From positions 129,584-193,583 of the forward strand of contig SCFE01000045.1 in assembly GCA_004352715.1 (NCBI GenBank): a stretch of 64,000 bases of DNA, written 5' to 3'. The translations under genes and the position numbers were made by a program. Each line of letters begins with the position of its first letter. Position 1 is the first letter of the stretch. The stretch is from Hofstenia miamia (taxonomy: Eukaryota; Xenacoelomorpha; Acoela). A model generated the notes under the pieces. It saw only the letters and a list, made by a program, of their open reading frames with translations, was not told the DNA's origin and made no database searches. This document shows, one piece after another, positions 22,421-33,332 of this stretch.

Positions 22421-23022
22421 AATATTAAAAATGATAATAATGATAATATAATAATATTTATAATAATAAGAATTAAAGCAAATTTATTGCTCGAATGTAT
22501 AAAATCTAAAAACGAACTCATGACAAGAAAATTACAAGACATACAGTTTTAAAAATAATTCCACTATTTATTGAGTTTATTATCTATGCCCAATAGTTTT
22601 TGTTTATTCAATAATAATAATAATAATAATAATAGATGCATTAAAAATTTTGAAAATTTGAAAGAATTCATGTTTCATTAGCATTTTGAAAATTTTTTGA
22701 TTTCTGCTATTTTTTCAATAAATGCTTATAACCTTTTCAAATATTTGCATAAACAAATTTACAAGTTGGATGATTTTTTAAATATTAGTTTGTCTTAAAC
22801 CAAACTTGAAATTTTAAAACCAAATTAGACTAAGGCTTTGAAATTCTTCACTATCAACGTAAACAAATTTTAGTCGCCCATTTAAGCACCGGACTTATGT
22901 GTTCTAAATGCAAATTAAATTCTAAACATGTAAAATGCATGCATATCAGTTGGCGCAAAAGAAACATGTATGTACACAATGTCGCATGCCAATAATCAGT
23001 GTAATTTAATAGTATTAAGAAA
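22421..23022. other. 5' flank of the SLC23 gene; AAT-rich tracts
   Basis: Imperfect AAT/TAA tracts at about 22408-22475 and 22612-22635, then AT-rich sequence. An in-frame TAA lies about 18 bp before the SLC23 ATG. No clear promoter motif is visible. Confidence 0.5.
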
Positions 23023-23217
23023 ATGATTGATTCACGTTCACAGAGCAACGCTGAAATGGAAAGTACAAAGAACAACTTTACAAATGAAGAAAATTCCAGA
23101 ATGAAAATGATGTATAAAGTCGACGATGTTCCTCCGATATTCCAATGTATTTTTTTGGGTTTTCAACATTACTTAACCATGTTTGGTGGCACAATTGGAT
23201 TACCATTTATTTTGCAG
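23023..23217 (+). CDS. SLC23-type nucleobase/ascorbate transporter, first coding exon
   Basis: Encodes 65 residues from ATG 23023 to a donor at 23218 (CAG|GTATTT, phase 0). After a charged cytosolic N-terminus comes [35 protein letters not shown]. [30 protein letters not shown] is the entry into the first membrane helix of SLC23 (SVCT) and bacterial UraA/PurA-type permeases. These are plasma-membrane carriers for ascorbate or nucleobases. An upstream in-frame stop supports this start; the Met at 23053 is an alternative. The next exon continues in phase 0. Confidence 0.88.
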
Positions 23218-24001
23218 GTATTTAATGCTATTTTTTAAAAAATATGTAATTGGTTTAATTTATAGGACAAGCATATCCTGGATAATATCTGAGGGATAAC
23301 AATTTTGATTACGTTTGACACACTTTTGTAACTGACCTAATCCAGTTAATAGCAAAAACTCGTGTCTTTCCATGGGAATCATAGACATTCATGATTTTAC
23401 AAAATTCAAAATTTGATGATCGATGATGTAAATGTAAATCTTTTCAAATACTAGGTAATATAAATACCCTTATTCAAATGCCATTCTTAAAAGAGTGACT
23501 GAAATTAATCAATAGCTACGTACTACTTGGGTAATTACAGTTTTATGACAACGAAACTTCCATGCCTTTAGCATATCTGATTGGATTGGAAGAATATTAT
23601 AACCTTGAATACAATTGCCTAAAAAATGAAGCAAATGTTTGAGACTTTTTGAGGCCAAATGTGGATGTTAGTTGCAAATTTTGCAAGACAAACTTCTTCT
23701 GAGCTATGAAGCATCAAGGATAATCAGACATATCTTATACCCACTAATAAAAATTATATCTTACGTTGAATGTGGCTCAATTCAAAGAAATGCTAAGAAG
23801 GACCTAAAAATGGGTAACACTTAAAATTATGGCTTGCTAAATTACTAATTCTATAAATTATGAATTTATGCCAGTTGCAATAATATCACGTCTGAGCGTA
23901 AATGTAAATGGTAATAGCCACCCAAACCAAATTCTGTTTAAGTGCTTGGTTTTAACCTTTTAAATTAAGCAAGAAAATATTATCATTTTTTTTAATTTTA
24001 G

Positions 24002-24197
24002 GAAGCACTTTGTGTTGGCAGTAATTTAGAGGCTACCACGTACCTTATTTCTACGATATTTTTTGTTGCTGGAATCGCTACCTTTCTTCAAACAACATTT
24101 GGGATTCGTTTGCCTATTGTGCAAGGTGGAACACACACTTTTTTAGCACCAACCTTCGCTATATTAAGTGTTGAAAAGTTTTCGTGTGACAACACAA
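24002..24197 (+). CDS. SLC23-type transporter, second coding exon
   Basis: Acceptor AG at 24000-24001 after a T-rich tract; donor GTAAGA at 24198; 196 nt (phase 0 in, phase 1 out). It encodes EALCVGSNLEATTYLISTIF..., a TM2-TM3 region, with LQTTFGIRLPIVQGGTHTFLAPTFAILSV. LQTTFGxRLPxxQGGTxxFLxPxxAIL is the SLC23 signature around TM3, and the QGGT form is the one usual in invertebrate paralogues. No later exon (for example the FQVxIGxxG or NxGxIxxTxVGSR regions) was found before the opposing receptor gene at 37 kb. The gene is therefore incomplete here: missing in the gaps, misassembled, or disrupted. Confidence 0.88.
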
Positions 24198-24946
24198 GTA
24201 AGACTTTTTCTTTAAAATAATTTGTTAATAATTTAAAATTGAAGAGAATATAAATGTATTTAACAAGTATACTTGAATAATTTTAGAGTTCTGATCAAAG
24301 TATTTTAAAATTAAAGGACTGATGCTACCAAATCAAAAGGATAAACTTCAAATATAACAGAAATATAGCAGTTATTAAAGGAATATAGGAAAGACGTTGT
24401 AAGCTTTGATGCCTAAATAAATGATGTTGGCGCTTAGCACATTTATGAGAACCATAGATTCATTCTAAGCGCAGGACACGCATTATAAACGGAAAATGTT
24501 TAACATTCATGCATTAAACTGAATTATTATGCTAAAATGCAAACAGTAATGCGTAGGCCTAAGGTTGCATCAAAGCTGTATACGCTATCGTAAACATTTG
24601 ATAGCCAAATTTGCTAAAAAACAAAGATGCATTTGCAATTCATAAATTTCAGTTGAGGCAAAAAGGGTGCTTAAGTTTGGCCTAATTATTTTCATGACTT
24701 TAGGTTCGAAAGTGCATAGTTGTAGGTAGGTAATCTTCTAAATAGCCTGCGAAAAATTTGATCGTGTTGACTTATGTGAACATAATATTCACATATACTT
24801 AATTATTTTAAATTACCAATATTTCCGTTTCCTTGAGTTTATGAACAGGCTTCTTCAAAGTCTCAGGATCCCCACTAAAATACAAATTATATGCCCAATA
24901 TGTACACCAATTTTAGTTGTCATATATTCTATATATATATATATAC
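24198..24946. other. SLC23 intron sequence up to the gap
   Basis: AT-rich intron without further exons. It ends in a (TA)n tract at the N gap. Confidence 0.6.
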
Positions 24947-25946
24947 NNNNNNNNNNNNNNNNNNNNNNNNNNNNNNNNNNNNNNNNNNNNNNNNNNNNNN
25001 NNNNNNNNNNNNNNNNNNNNNNNNNNNNNNNNNNNNNNNNNNNNNNNNNNNNNNNNNNNNNNNNNNNNNNNNNNNNNNNNNNNNNNNNNNNNNNNNNNNN
25101 NNNNNNNNNNNNNNNNNNNNNNNNNNNNNNNNNNNNNNNNNNNNNNNNNNNNNNNNNNNNNNNNNNNNNNNNNNNNNNNNNNNNNNNNNNNNNNNNNNNN
25201 NNNNNNNNNNNNNNNNNNNNNNNNNNNNNNNNNNNNNNNNNNNNNNNNNNNNNNNNNNNNNNNNNNNNNNNNNNNNNNNNNNNNNNNNNNNNNNNNNNNN
25301 NNNNNNNNNNNNNNNNNNNNNNNNNNNNNNNNNNNNNNNNNNNNNNNNNNNNNNNNNNNNNNNNNNNNNNNNNNNNNNNNNNNNNNNNNNNNNNNNNNNN
25401 NNNNNNNNNNNNNNNNNNNNNNNNNNNNNNNNNNNNNNNNNNNNNNNNNNNNNNNNNNNNNNNNNNNNNNNNNNNNNNNNNNNNNNNNNNNNNNNNNNNN
25501 NNNNNNNNNNNNNNNNNNNNNNNNNNNNNNNNNNNNNNNNNNNNNNNNNNNNNNNNNNNNNNNNNNNNNNNNNNNNNNNNNNNNNNNNNNNNNNNNNNNN
25601 NNNNNNNNNNNNNNNNNNNNNNNNNNNNNNNNNNNNNNNNNNNNNNNNNNNNNNNNNNNNNNNNNNNNNNNNNNNNNNNNNNNNNNNNNNNNNNNNNNNN
25701 NNNNNNNNNNNNNNNNNNNNNNNNNNNNNNNNNNNNNNNNNNNNNNNNNNNNNNNNNNNNNNNNNNNNNNNNNNNNNNNNNNNNNNNNNNNNNNNNNNNN
25801 NNNNNNNNNNNNNNNNNNNNNNNNNNNNNNNNNNNNNNNNNNNNNNNNNNNNNNNNNNNNNNNNNNNNNNNNNNNNNNNNNNNNNNNNNNNNNNNNNNNN
25901 NNNNNNNNNNNNNNNNNNNNNNNNNNNNNNNNNNNNNNNNNNNNNN
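24947..25946. other. Assembly gap, exactly 1000 N
   Basis: A fixed-length gap, so the true distance is unknown. Open frames crossing it are artefacts. Confidence 0.98.
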
Positions 25947-26964
25947 AAAAGAGAGAATTGCAAGAAGCAAGTGAACATCATAGAAGAAGGCAGCGCGTAC
26001 TTTGACGAAGAAGACCTGATACAAACGGATATTGAACCAATCTCAGATAATGAAGAAGAAATGAATTCGGAAAACTATTAGGAGCGCCATCTCAAGAAAA
26101 CCGAGCACCAATATTGATATTGACGAACATAAAAAACGTGAACACAATTACAGTTGTGATCAACGGAATTATGACTAAAGCAACAATCGATACAGGTGCC
26201 GTGAAGTCAATTATAATGGACGAGTGTGCGACGAAATTAGGTTTTAAAAGAGAAGAGTTGAAAAGATCAACAGAGAGATTGGTAAATGCGTCAGGTGACT
26301 ATATTGATACCAAAGGTACTTTGGAAAATGTACAATTAAGGATATCTAACAATACTTTTCAACAATCACTGATAGTGGTCGACACGCAGAGGAACCTCCT
26401 ACCGTATGAAGTTATTCTGGGCGACGATTTTTTGACGAAGAATAAATGTATTATAAATTACGGTAATAGAACGATGAGAGTGAAAGAAGAAGAAATAGAA
26501 ATTGAGGAGGAGGAAGAAGAAAACAGAAAAATCGTGTTCGAACTACTAGATGATATAAGGCTGCAACCTTACCATTGGAAAATGTTTTCGATAAGAACAG
26601 ACAAAGGAATAACAGTGGAAGTAATGATGTACGAACAAACTGGGATAAATACAAAACGTGTGTCAATGCCTTCCAGTGTATGTTCAGTGAAAAATGGAAT
26701 GGGAAAGATACCGCTATTGAATGCTATGAACAGAAACGTTAACATCAGCAAAACGAAAGTGAAAATTTTTGGAAAATGTACTAGATCTAATATCAGAATG
26801 GTTTGGAAATCGATGGATGATGGAGACGATGCAGCAAGTAATCTGCACAGTCAACTAGAGGGCATGCAGATGAACGCCATCGGAGCAAGTACTCCTCACA
26901 GCCGACTAGAGGGCACGGGGAGGAACGCCGAAGAGGAAGAACAAATACCTAAAATAGAGGATGG
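25947..26964 (+). mobile_element. Ty3-type retrotransposon, isolated partial copy (gag end and protease region)
   Basis: A 1,018-bp contig between two 1000-N gaps. It is almost identical to the complement of about 30528-31548. It holds the last gag residues (ending EEEMNSENY, stop at about 26080) and the start of pol, with the aspartic-protease motif ATIDTGAVKSII near 26183-26215 and the spacer up to IPKIEDG. It differs from the minus copy by a few substitutions and one fewer Glu codon, so it is a second copy or allele. Its place and orientation between fixed-length gaps are not secure. Confidence 0.8.
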
Positions 26965-27964
26965 NNNNNNNNNNNNNNNNNNNNNNNNNNNNNNNNNNNN
27001 NNNNNNNNNNNNNNNNNNNNNNNNNNNNNNNNNNNNNNNNNNNNNNNNNNNNNNNNNNNNNNNNNNNNNNNNNNNNNNNNNNNNNNNNNNNNNNNNNNNN
27101 NNNNNNNNNNNNNNNNNNNNNNNNNNNNNNNNNNNNNNNNNNNNNNNNNNNNNNNNNNNNNNNNNNNNNNNNNNNNNNNNNNNNNNNNNNNNNNNNNNNN
27201 NNNNNNNNNNNNNNNNNNNNNNNNNNNNNNNNNNNNNNNNNNNNNNNNNNNNNNNNNNNNNNNNNNNNNNNNNNNNNNNNNNNNNNNNNNNNNNNNNNNN
27301 NNNNNNNNNNNNNNNNNNNNNNNNNNNNNNNNNNNNNNNNNNNNNNNNNNNNNNNNNNNNNNNNNNNNNNNNNNNNNNNNNNNNNNNNNNNNNNNNNNNN
27401 NNNNNNNNNNNNNNNNNNNNNNNNNNNNNNNNNNNNNNNNNNNNNNNNNNNNNNNNNNNNNNNNNNNNNNNNNNNNNNNNNNNNNNNNNNNNNNNNNNNN
27501 NNNNNNNNNNNNNNNNNNNNNNNNNNNNNNNNNNNNNNNNNNNNNNNNNNNNNNNNNNNNNNNNNNNNNNNNNNNNNNNNNNNNNNNNNNNNNNNNNNNN
27601 NNNNNNNNNNNNNNNNNNNNNNNNNNNNNNNNNNNNNNNNNNNNNNNNNNNNNNNNNNNNNNNNNNNNNNNNNNNNNNNNNNNNNNNNNNNNNNNNNNNN
27701 NNNNNNNNNNNNNNNNNNNNNNNNNNNNNNNNNNNNNNNNNNNNNNNNNNNNNNNNNNNNNNNNNNNNNNNNNNNNNNNNNNNNNNNNNNNNNNNNNNNN
27801 NNNNNNNNNNNNNNNNNNNNNNNNNNNNNNNNNNNNNNNNNNNNNNNNNNNNNNNNNNNNNNNNNNNNNNNNNNNNNNNNNNNNNNNNNNNNNNNNNNNN
27901 NNNNNNNNNNNNNNNNNNNNNNNNNNNNNNNNNNNNNNNNNNNNNNNNNNNNNNNNNNNNNNNN
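26965..27964. other. Assembly gap, exactly 1000 N
   Basis: It hides the pol C-terminus and the 3' LTR of the minus-strand Ty3 element. Confidence 0.98.
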
Positions 27965-27991
27965 GTAATTTCTCTCCTGCCTCGTAGCAGA

Positions 27992-29830
27992 CTATTTAAT
28001 GTTATGACACATCATCTCATGTATCGCCGTTATTCTCTCCTTTAACTGTTTTACATAGGTGTTTTCCATTTTTCCACTGTATTCCATAAATTGCATAGAT
28101 AGAGGAGTTGCGGCTTCTCTTCCATACATAGCCTTAAACGGAGTTATCTTGGTTGTTGTATGTACCGTAGTATTATAAAAGTACTCTGTCATTTGTATCA
28201 CTTCTCTCCATTTGTTTCCTCCTATGCGAGATGTCGCCACTCTAATCAATTTTATTAACGTTCTATTCAATCGCTCAACTGCCCAGTTTGCTTGTGGGTG
28301 ATATGCAGTCGTTCTTTCACTTTCAATTTCCAATAATTTTGCCATCTCTTGAAATAGCGCACTTTCGAACTGCGTTCCTTTATCAGTGATTATTTTTTCC
28401 ATTGGTCCTAGTTTTAATATCCATTCCTTCATTATTATATTTGCTGTTTCCTCTGCTGTCGTGTTTTTCATCGGTACGATTCTAGCGTATCTTGTGAAGT
28501 TGTCTATCATCACTAGTATATACTGGTACCCCTCATCATCCTTTGACAACATTTCCAAATCTATATGCACTATCTCATTAGGTCGCGTCGCTATTATCTT
28601 TTCCAATGGCGCTCTTTGTGTTGGGAAGTGTTGCTTATTATTTAATAGACATATCGTACATTTATTAATCACGTCTTCGACTACCTTGCGTAGTCCCGTC
28701 GTTATATATTTCGACTTGAATGTCATTTCCGTTTGCGTAATTCCCAGATGTCCTCTTTCATGGGCTTTTCGTACTATGTCTCTTTTATAGTATTCTGGTA
28801 TTGCTATTCTGTTAGTTCTGCCTGCTGCATATAACAGTCCATTTTTATTCAATTTCCAGTTAAATCTTCCGTAGTAATTTTTCGCATTTTTTCCTAACGT
28901 TAACTGTGCGTTTTCAATCTTTCCTCTAATTTCTTCTAGAATTTTGTCTTCTTTTTGTTTTTCGATTATCTCTTCCTCTGATATCTCTTCCTTTAATGTA
29001 ATTGTCGTGATTGCCTCTCCTTTTCTGTCGACATTTATCTCGGGAAGCTCTTCATATTCGCTGTGTGGGAGGAACTGAAACTCTGTTTTTTCTCCGTCTG
29101 TTTTTTCTAAATCTCTTTGGTACTCCGGAAGGGATGTCCAGAAATCGGCATTATTATGAAGCTTTCCTTTTCTATGCTCAATCGTAAATGTAAATTCATT
29201 TAGGTATTCGATCCATCTGGATACTATTGAACTTTTGTCTCCTGAAAACTTTTTCAACCAGGCTAGACCGCTGTTGTCAGTGCGAACTCTAAACTGTTTC
29301 CCTACCAAGAAATGCCTGAATTTTTTAATGCTTTCTATGAGTGCCAACATTTCCAATTTTGTCGATCCGTAATTCTCTTCGCTTGGCTTCAGTTTTCTAC
29401 TAAAAAACTGTATCGGCGACTCCTTTCCTTCTTTAATTTGGCTCAATGTAGCTCCTATCGCCACTTTACTCGCATCACAATCTAGAATAAATTCTTTACT
29501 GTAGTCGGGAGTGTTCAACGACGGCAATTTTGACAGTTCTTTCTTTATCTGATCTAACTCCTCTTGTTGTTCCCATGTCCACTCAAAGGGAGTTGCTTTT
29601 TTCATTAAATTTGTCATCTTGGCTGTTTTTCCAGCTATGTTTGGAATAAACGTCCCGTAATAATTAAAGAACCCCATTATTCTCTGCAGATCTTTTTTCG
29701 TCTTAGGTTTTTCTATATTTCTTATCATGTCTCTGGCATTATCCTTCATACTTATCTGGCCTTTTGAAATTATTCTCCCCAAAAATACAACTTTCTCTTT
29801 TAAGATTTCGCATTTATTTCCGTTCACTCA
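27992..29830 (-). pseudogene. Ty3 pol, second part: RT end, RNase H and integrase
   Basis: An open frame of about 611 codons after the TGA at 29828-29830, in the same frame as the upstream part. It continues the RT (VVFLGRIISKGQIS; then MGFFNYYGTFIP). The RNase H has LDCDASKVAIGATLSQ and the later VRTDNSGLAWL. The integrase has the zinc-binding HERGH...CTIC and a catalytic core with VHIDLE, ITDKGTQF and ANWAVERLNRT (D, D, E). The usual G-x-VE before the last block is NWAVE here. The frame ends at a TAG (27992-27994) after ...CHNIK. Sequence beyond it is still pol-like (SATRQERNY), so the stop is premature. Confidence 0.88.
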
Positions 29831-31378
29831 GAGTCCAGCTTCTTTCAGTATTTTTAACGTTCTATCCAGTTTTTCTAGATGTTCTTCCACCGTGTTACTT
29901 GTGATTATTATATCATCAATGTACGCGTTTATTCCTTCTTCCATCTTTTGCTTCTTATTTTTTAACACTTTCGTTATGTATCGCTGGAAAGTTGCTGGCG
30001 CGTTGCATAATCCAAAAGCCATATATATCCACTCGTATAATCCATAGGGAGTGATGAATGCCGTTTTCTCAATGTCATCTGGTTCCATTTGCACTTGCCA
30101 ATAGGCCTTGCACAAGTCTATTACGGTAAAGTATTTATTTTTGCTAGCCTCATAAAGCATATCCTCTATCCGTGGCAATGGGTATGAGTCTTTCTTCATC
30201 ACTTCGTTGAGTTTTCTAAAATCAATACACAATCTGTATTTTTTCCCTTGCTTCACAAAAACAGTCGGAGCTGCATATGGACTTTCACTTGGTCTAATAA
30301 TTTTGTTATCGATCAGTTCATTTAGTATCCGATTATATTCTTCTTTAAGTTGCTTGGGTACTCTGCGTACTGGTAATTTGATTGGCTTGTCCGTTGTGGT
30401 TACTATCTTGTGTGTCTCCCCAATCGCTTGACCGACACTGATTTCTCCGAAATTAAAGATTTGGCTATGTTTTTTCAGAAGCTCTTTTAGTTCCTCTATT
30501 TCCGTCTTTCTTAAGTGTTGGTAATCCCCATCCTCTATTTTAGGTATTTGTTCTTCCTCTTCGGCGTTCCTCCCCGTGCCCTCTAGTCGGCTGTGAGGAG
30601 TACTTGCTCTGATGGCGTTCATCTGCGTGCCCTCTAATCGGCTGTGCAGATTACTTGCTGCATCGTCTCCATCATCCATCGATTTCCAAACCATTCTGAT
30701 ATTAGATCTAGTACATTTTCCAAAAATTTTCACTTTTGTTTTGCTGATGTTAACATTTCTGTTCGTAGCATTCAATAGCGGTATCTTTCCCATTCCATTT
30801 TTCACCGAACATATACTGGAAGGCATTGACACACGTTTTGTATTTATCCCAGTTTGTTCGTACATCATTACTTCTGCTGTTATTTCTTTGTCTGTTCTTA
30901 TTGAAAACATTTTCCAATGGTAAGGTTGCAGCTTTATATCATCTAGTAGTTCGAACACAATTTTTCTGTTTTCTTCTTCCTCCTCCTCAATTTCTATTTC
31001 TTCTTCTTTCACTCTCATCGTTCTATTACCGTAATTTATAACGCACTTATTCTTCGTCAAAAAATCGTCGCCTAGAATAACTTCATACGGTAGGAGGTTC
31101 CTCTGCGTGTCTACCACTATCAGTGATTGTTGAAACGTGTTGTTAGATATCCTTAATTGTACATTTTCCAAAGTACCTTTGGTATCAATATAGTCACCTG
31201 ACGCATTTACCAATCTCTCTGTTGATCTTTTCAACTCTTCTCTTTTAAAACCTAATTTCGTCGCACACTCGTCCGTTATGATTGACTTCACGGCACCTGT
31301 ATCGATTGTTGCTTTAGTCATAATTCCGTTGATCACAACTGTAATTGTGTTCACGTTTTTTATGTTCGTCAATATCAA
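29828..31378 (-). pseudogene. Ty3 pol, first part: protease, spacer and RT palm
   Basis: A 516-codon frame. The aspartic protease is near the start (ATIDTGAVKSII). A long acidic spacer (EIEIEEEEEEN and two SRLEGT repeats, about 30560-30660) separates it from the RT. RT blocks: LPVRRVPKQLKEEY, YRLCIDFRKLNEV, FTVIDLCKAYWQV, and the catalytic YIDDIII near 29915. It ends at an in-frame TGA. Pol lies in the -1 frame relative to gag and its frame overlaps the gag end, so expression by -1 frameshifting is likely. The first Met-like codon is not a meaningful start. Confidence 0.88.
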
Positions 31379-31410
31379 TATTGGTGCTCGGTTTTCTTGA
31401 GACGGCGCTC

Positions 31411-33063
31411 CTAATAGTTTTCCGAATTCATTTCTTCTTCTTCATTATCTGAGATTGGTTCAATATCTGTTTGTATCAGGTCTTCTTCATCAAAGTACGC
31501 GCTGCCTTCTTCTATGATGTTCACTTGCTTCTTGCAATTCTCTCTCTTGTGACCTTTTTGGCCACAATCGTGACATCTGATGTCTTTCTGTCTTATTTTT
31601 TTCATTTGTCCATCTCTGGTCTTAAATTTTATGACCTTTTCACCTTTCTTATCTTCGTTCGGTTTTGAGTATTTGTCATTACTCTTCCATTTGCTGTTAT
31701 TCTGTCCGGTTTTATTCCATGTGGCTTTCTCATATATACGTGAGTTGTTTTCCAACATCACCTGTATGTCCACCGCCTTTCTTATCAGCTTTTCTATTGA
31801 ATCGTCGACATCACATTTAGCTTCGAATTGCTGTCTGATGTTTTCTGGCAGACCTTTCGCTATATGCGAAAATAAATCGTACTTTGAATAGTGACCACTT
31901 CTCGAACTCAACATTACTAGTCTTTGCACTTGAGACATGTAGTTTCTTATATCGTCAAATTTTTTCATCTTCGTCCCATTCAGAATGAAACGGTACTGGT
32001 TTTTGAAACTTTCGTTCCGATAGTACTCCAGAAAGTTTCCTGTTAAACATTCATAGTCTATTTTGGTTTCCGTGTCTAATATCAGATAGTGTTGATAAGC
32101 CGCACCGGTCAAATATAACGGCAATCGTGCTGCTGCTGCTTGCTTGTTGACTTTTCTCTCTCTCATTGTTAATTCAAATAGCTGAAGCCATTCTTCGAAT
32201 GTCGGAGAGAAGCTATCTATTTTCCCTGAAAAGGTTCTTATCTGCGCTTTGCAGGGTGTGGTCTCTTCGTTTTCGTTTTCTGTCAAAATCGAACTGTTGA
32301 ATCTGGGTTTTTCCGGAGTCTCACATTTCTTCATTCTTCTTTTGACTTCGTTTGTGATCTCACTAATTATTTTTTCCTTCTCTTCCTCTTCATTCATTGG
32401 CTCCTCATCGAACTGTTCCTGTTGTTTTCTCATTCTCCTTCTTGGTGCCTCTAACAGTTTTTCTGGTTCTTCAACCATTTCCAATTCGTGAACCATTATT
32501 GGTTTCTGCACCTCCTCCACGTTATCGTCCATTAATTTTTTCAACCTGATTTGATCTTTTAACCGATCAATTTCCAGCAACTGCAGTTCTTTTTCCTCTC
32601 TTAAGTTTTGGTTCTCTCTCTGGAGATCTTCGTAAAGCGCCTGCCACCTTTCATTTTGTTCGGACATCCGTGTATTTGCTTCTGCTAACCTCTGCGTCAG
32701 CATGTCGACTTGCACCTGAAAAAGGTTTCTCTGTTCTTCTAGGCGTTTACTTGTATTTAACTTAATCTCTAGGATCATTTGCCTCCTTTCGGTGTCAACC
32801 TCTTCGAATTTTCGGTTTAGATTTTCGATCTCTGTTTTCAATGCTGCCTCTGTCTCCGTGTTCTTTCGCAGCAATGCAAGTAGTTCAAGGGAGTCTACTT
32901 GAGTTTCCGGCACGGTTTGCATTTCCGATTCTGCCGTGGGGGTAAAAGGAATCGCGCTTGTCTCTTGGTCACAACGACTCACTGTGGGGGTTTCGGGAGT
33001 TGCCTCTCTAGGTGTGTTCTTCCCTTTCGAGTTTTTCTTTTGATTACTGCTTCGAGTATGCAT
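31411..33063 (-). CDS. Ty3 gag polyprotein
   Basis: A 550-codon intact frame starting MHTRSSNQKKNSKGK. After a basic, Thr/Pro-rich start there is a long heptad-like coiled-coil region (about residues 55-180), an acidic/basic linker, a capsid-like domain (about 275-440, with FSPTFEEWLQLFEL and AAARLPLYLTGAAYQHY), and a single C-terminal zinc knuckle, CHDCGQKGHKRENC (C-x2-C-x4-H-x4-C). The protein would assemble particles and bind the element's RNA. The N-terminal coiled coil is longer than in many Ty3 gags. The frame ends in ...EEEEMNSENY. Confidence 0.9.
   Translation of the reverse strand: MHTRSSNQKKNSKGKNTPREATPETPTVSRCDQETSAIPFTPTAESEMQTVPETQVDSLELLALLRKNTETEAALKTEIENLNRKFEEVDTERRQMILEIKLNTSKRLEEQRNLFQVQVDMLTQRLAEANTRMSEQNERWQALYEDLQRENQNLREEKELQLLEIDRLKDQIRLKKLMDDNVEEVQKPIMVHELEMVEEPEKLLEAPRRRMRKQQEQFDEEPMNEEEEKEKIISEITNEVKRRMKKCETPEKPRFNSSILTENENEETTPCKAQIRTFSGKIDSFSPTFEEWLQLFELTMRERKVNKQAAAARLPLYLTGAAYQHYLILDTETKIDYECLTGNFLEYYRNESFKNQYRFILNGTKMKKFDDIRNYMSQVQRLVMLSSRSGHYSKYDLFSHIAKGLPENIRQQFEAKCDVDDSIEKLIRKAVDIQVMLENNSRIYEKATWNKTGQNNSKWKSNDKYSKPNEDKKGEKVIKFKTRDGQMKKIRQKDIRCHDCGQKGHKRENCKKQVNIIEEGSAYFDEEDLIQTDIEPISDNEEEEMNSENY
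31417..31423 (-). promoter_or_regulatory. Possible -1 frameshift site at gag/pol junction
   Basis: Heptamer GGAAAAC, 3 nt before the gag stop (31411-31413). The -1 frame is open across it into pol. The same string occurs in the inverted copy. It departs from the perfect X XXY YYZ rule (GGA in place of a homopolymer triplet), so it is only a candidate. Confidence 0.4.
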
Positions 33064-33314
33064 ATCTTTCTCATCGACTGTTGCAACAATTCAACTATTC
33101 GCGAAGGAGTTCATTTCCGAGTATTCTACCGAGTTTTACTTTTCTTAGATCATAAAAAAAAAATTTTCCGTAACTAGCAATTTGCAAGGTGTTCACTAGC
33201 GAAACGTTTATCGAATCATAATTAGATCGTGAGGTAAACTGAGTGGGTTAAAGTTACACATTGAAATTTCCAAATAATACAAGAATTTTTTCTTTAGAAG
33301 TAGACAGTTTCTGC

Positions 33315-33332
33315 GTCCTGTCACGGTCGCCA
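33315..33332 (-). promoter_or_regulatory. Primer-binding site, tRNA-Arg type
   Basis: TGGCGACCGTGACAGGAC on the minus strand, directly after the LTR end ...ATTACA. From memory it complements the 3' end of tRNA-Arg(TCG), ...CTGTCACGGTCGCCA, the primer class used by the 412/mdg1 group. Confidence 0.7.

Noticed and set aside
22255-22542. Hydrophobic 95-codon minus frame as a membrane protein
   Set aside because: The AT-rich repeat at its start produces the Ile/Leu run; a different frame of the same DNA gives the L2 ORF1 Cys cluster.
24841-28045. Long open frames spanning the N gaps
   Set aside because: They are open only because N runs contain no stops; the flanking sense sequence belongs to SLC23 intron or Ty3 fragments.
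28386-33177. Several plus-strand frames of 70-135 codons opposite the Ty3 element
   Set aside because: They are antisense shadows of gag and pol; codon patterns follow the minus-strand genes.
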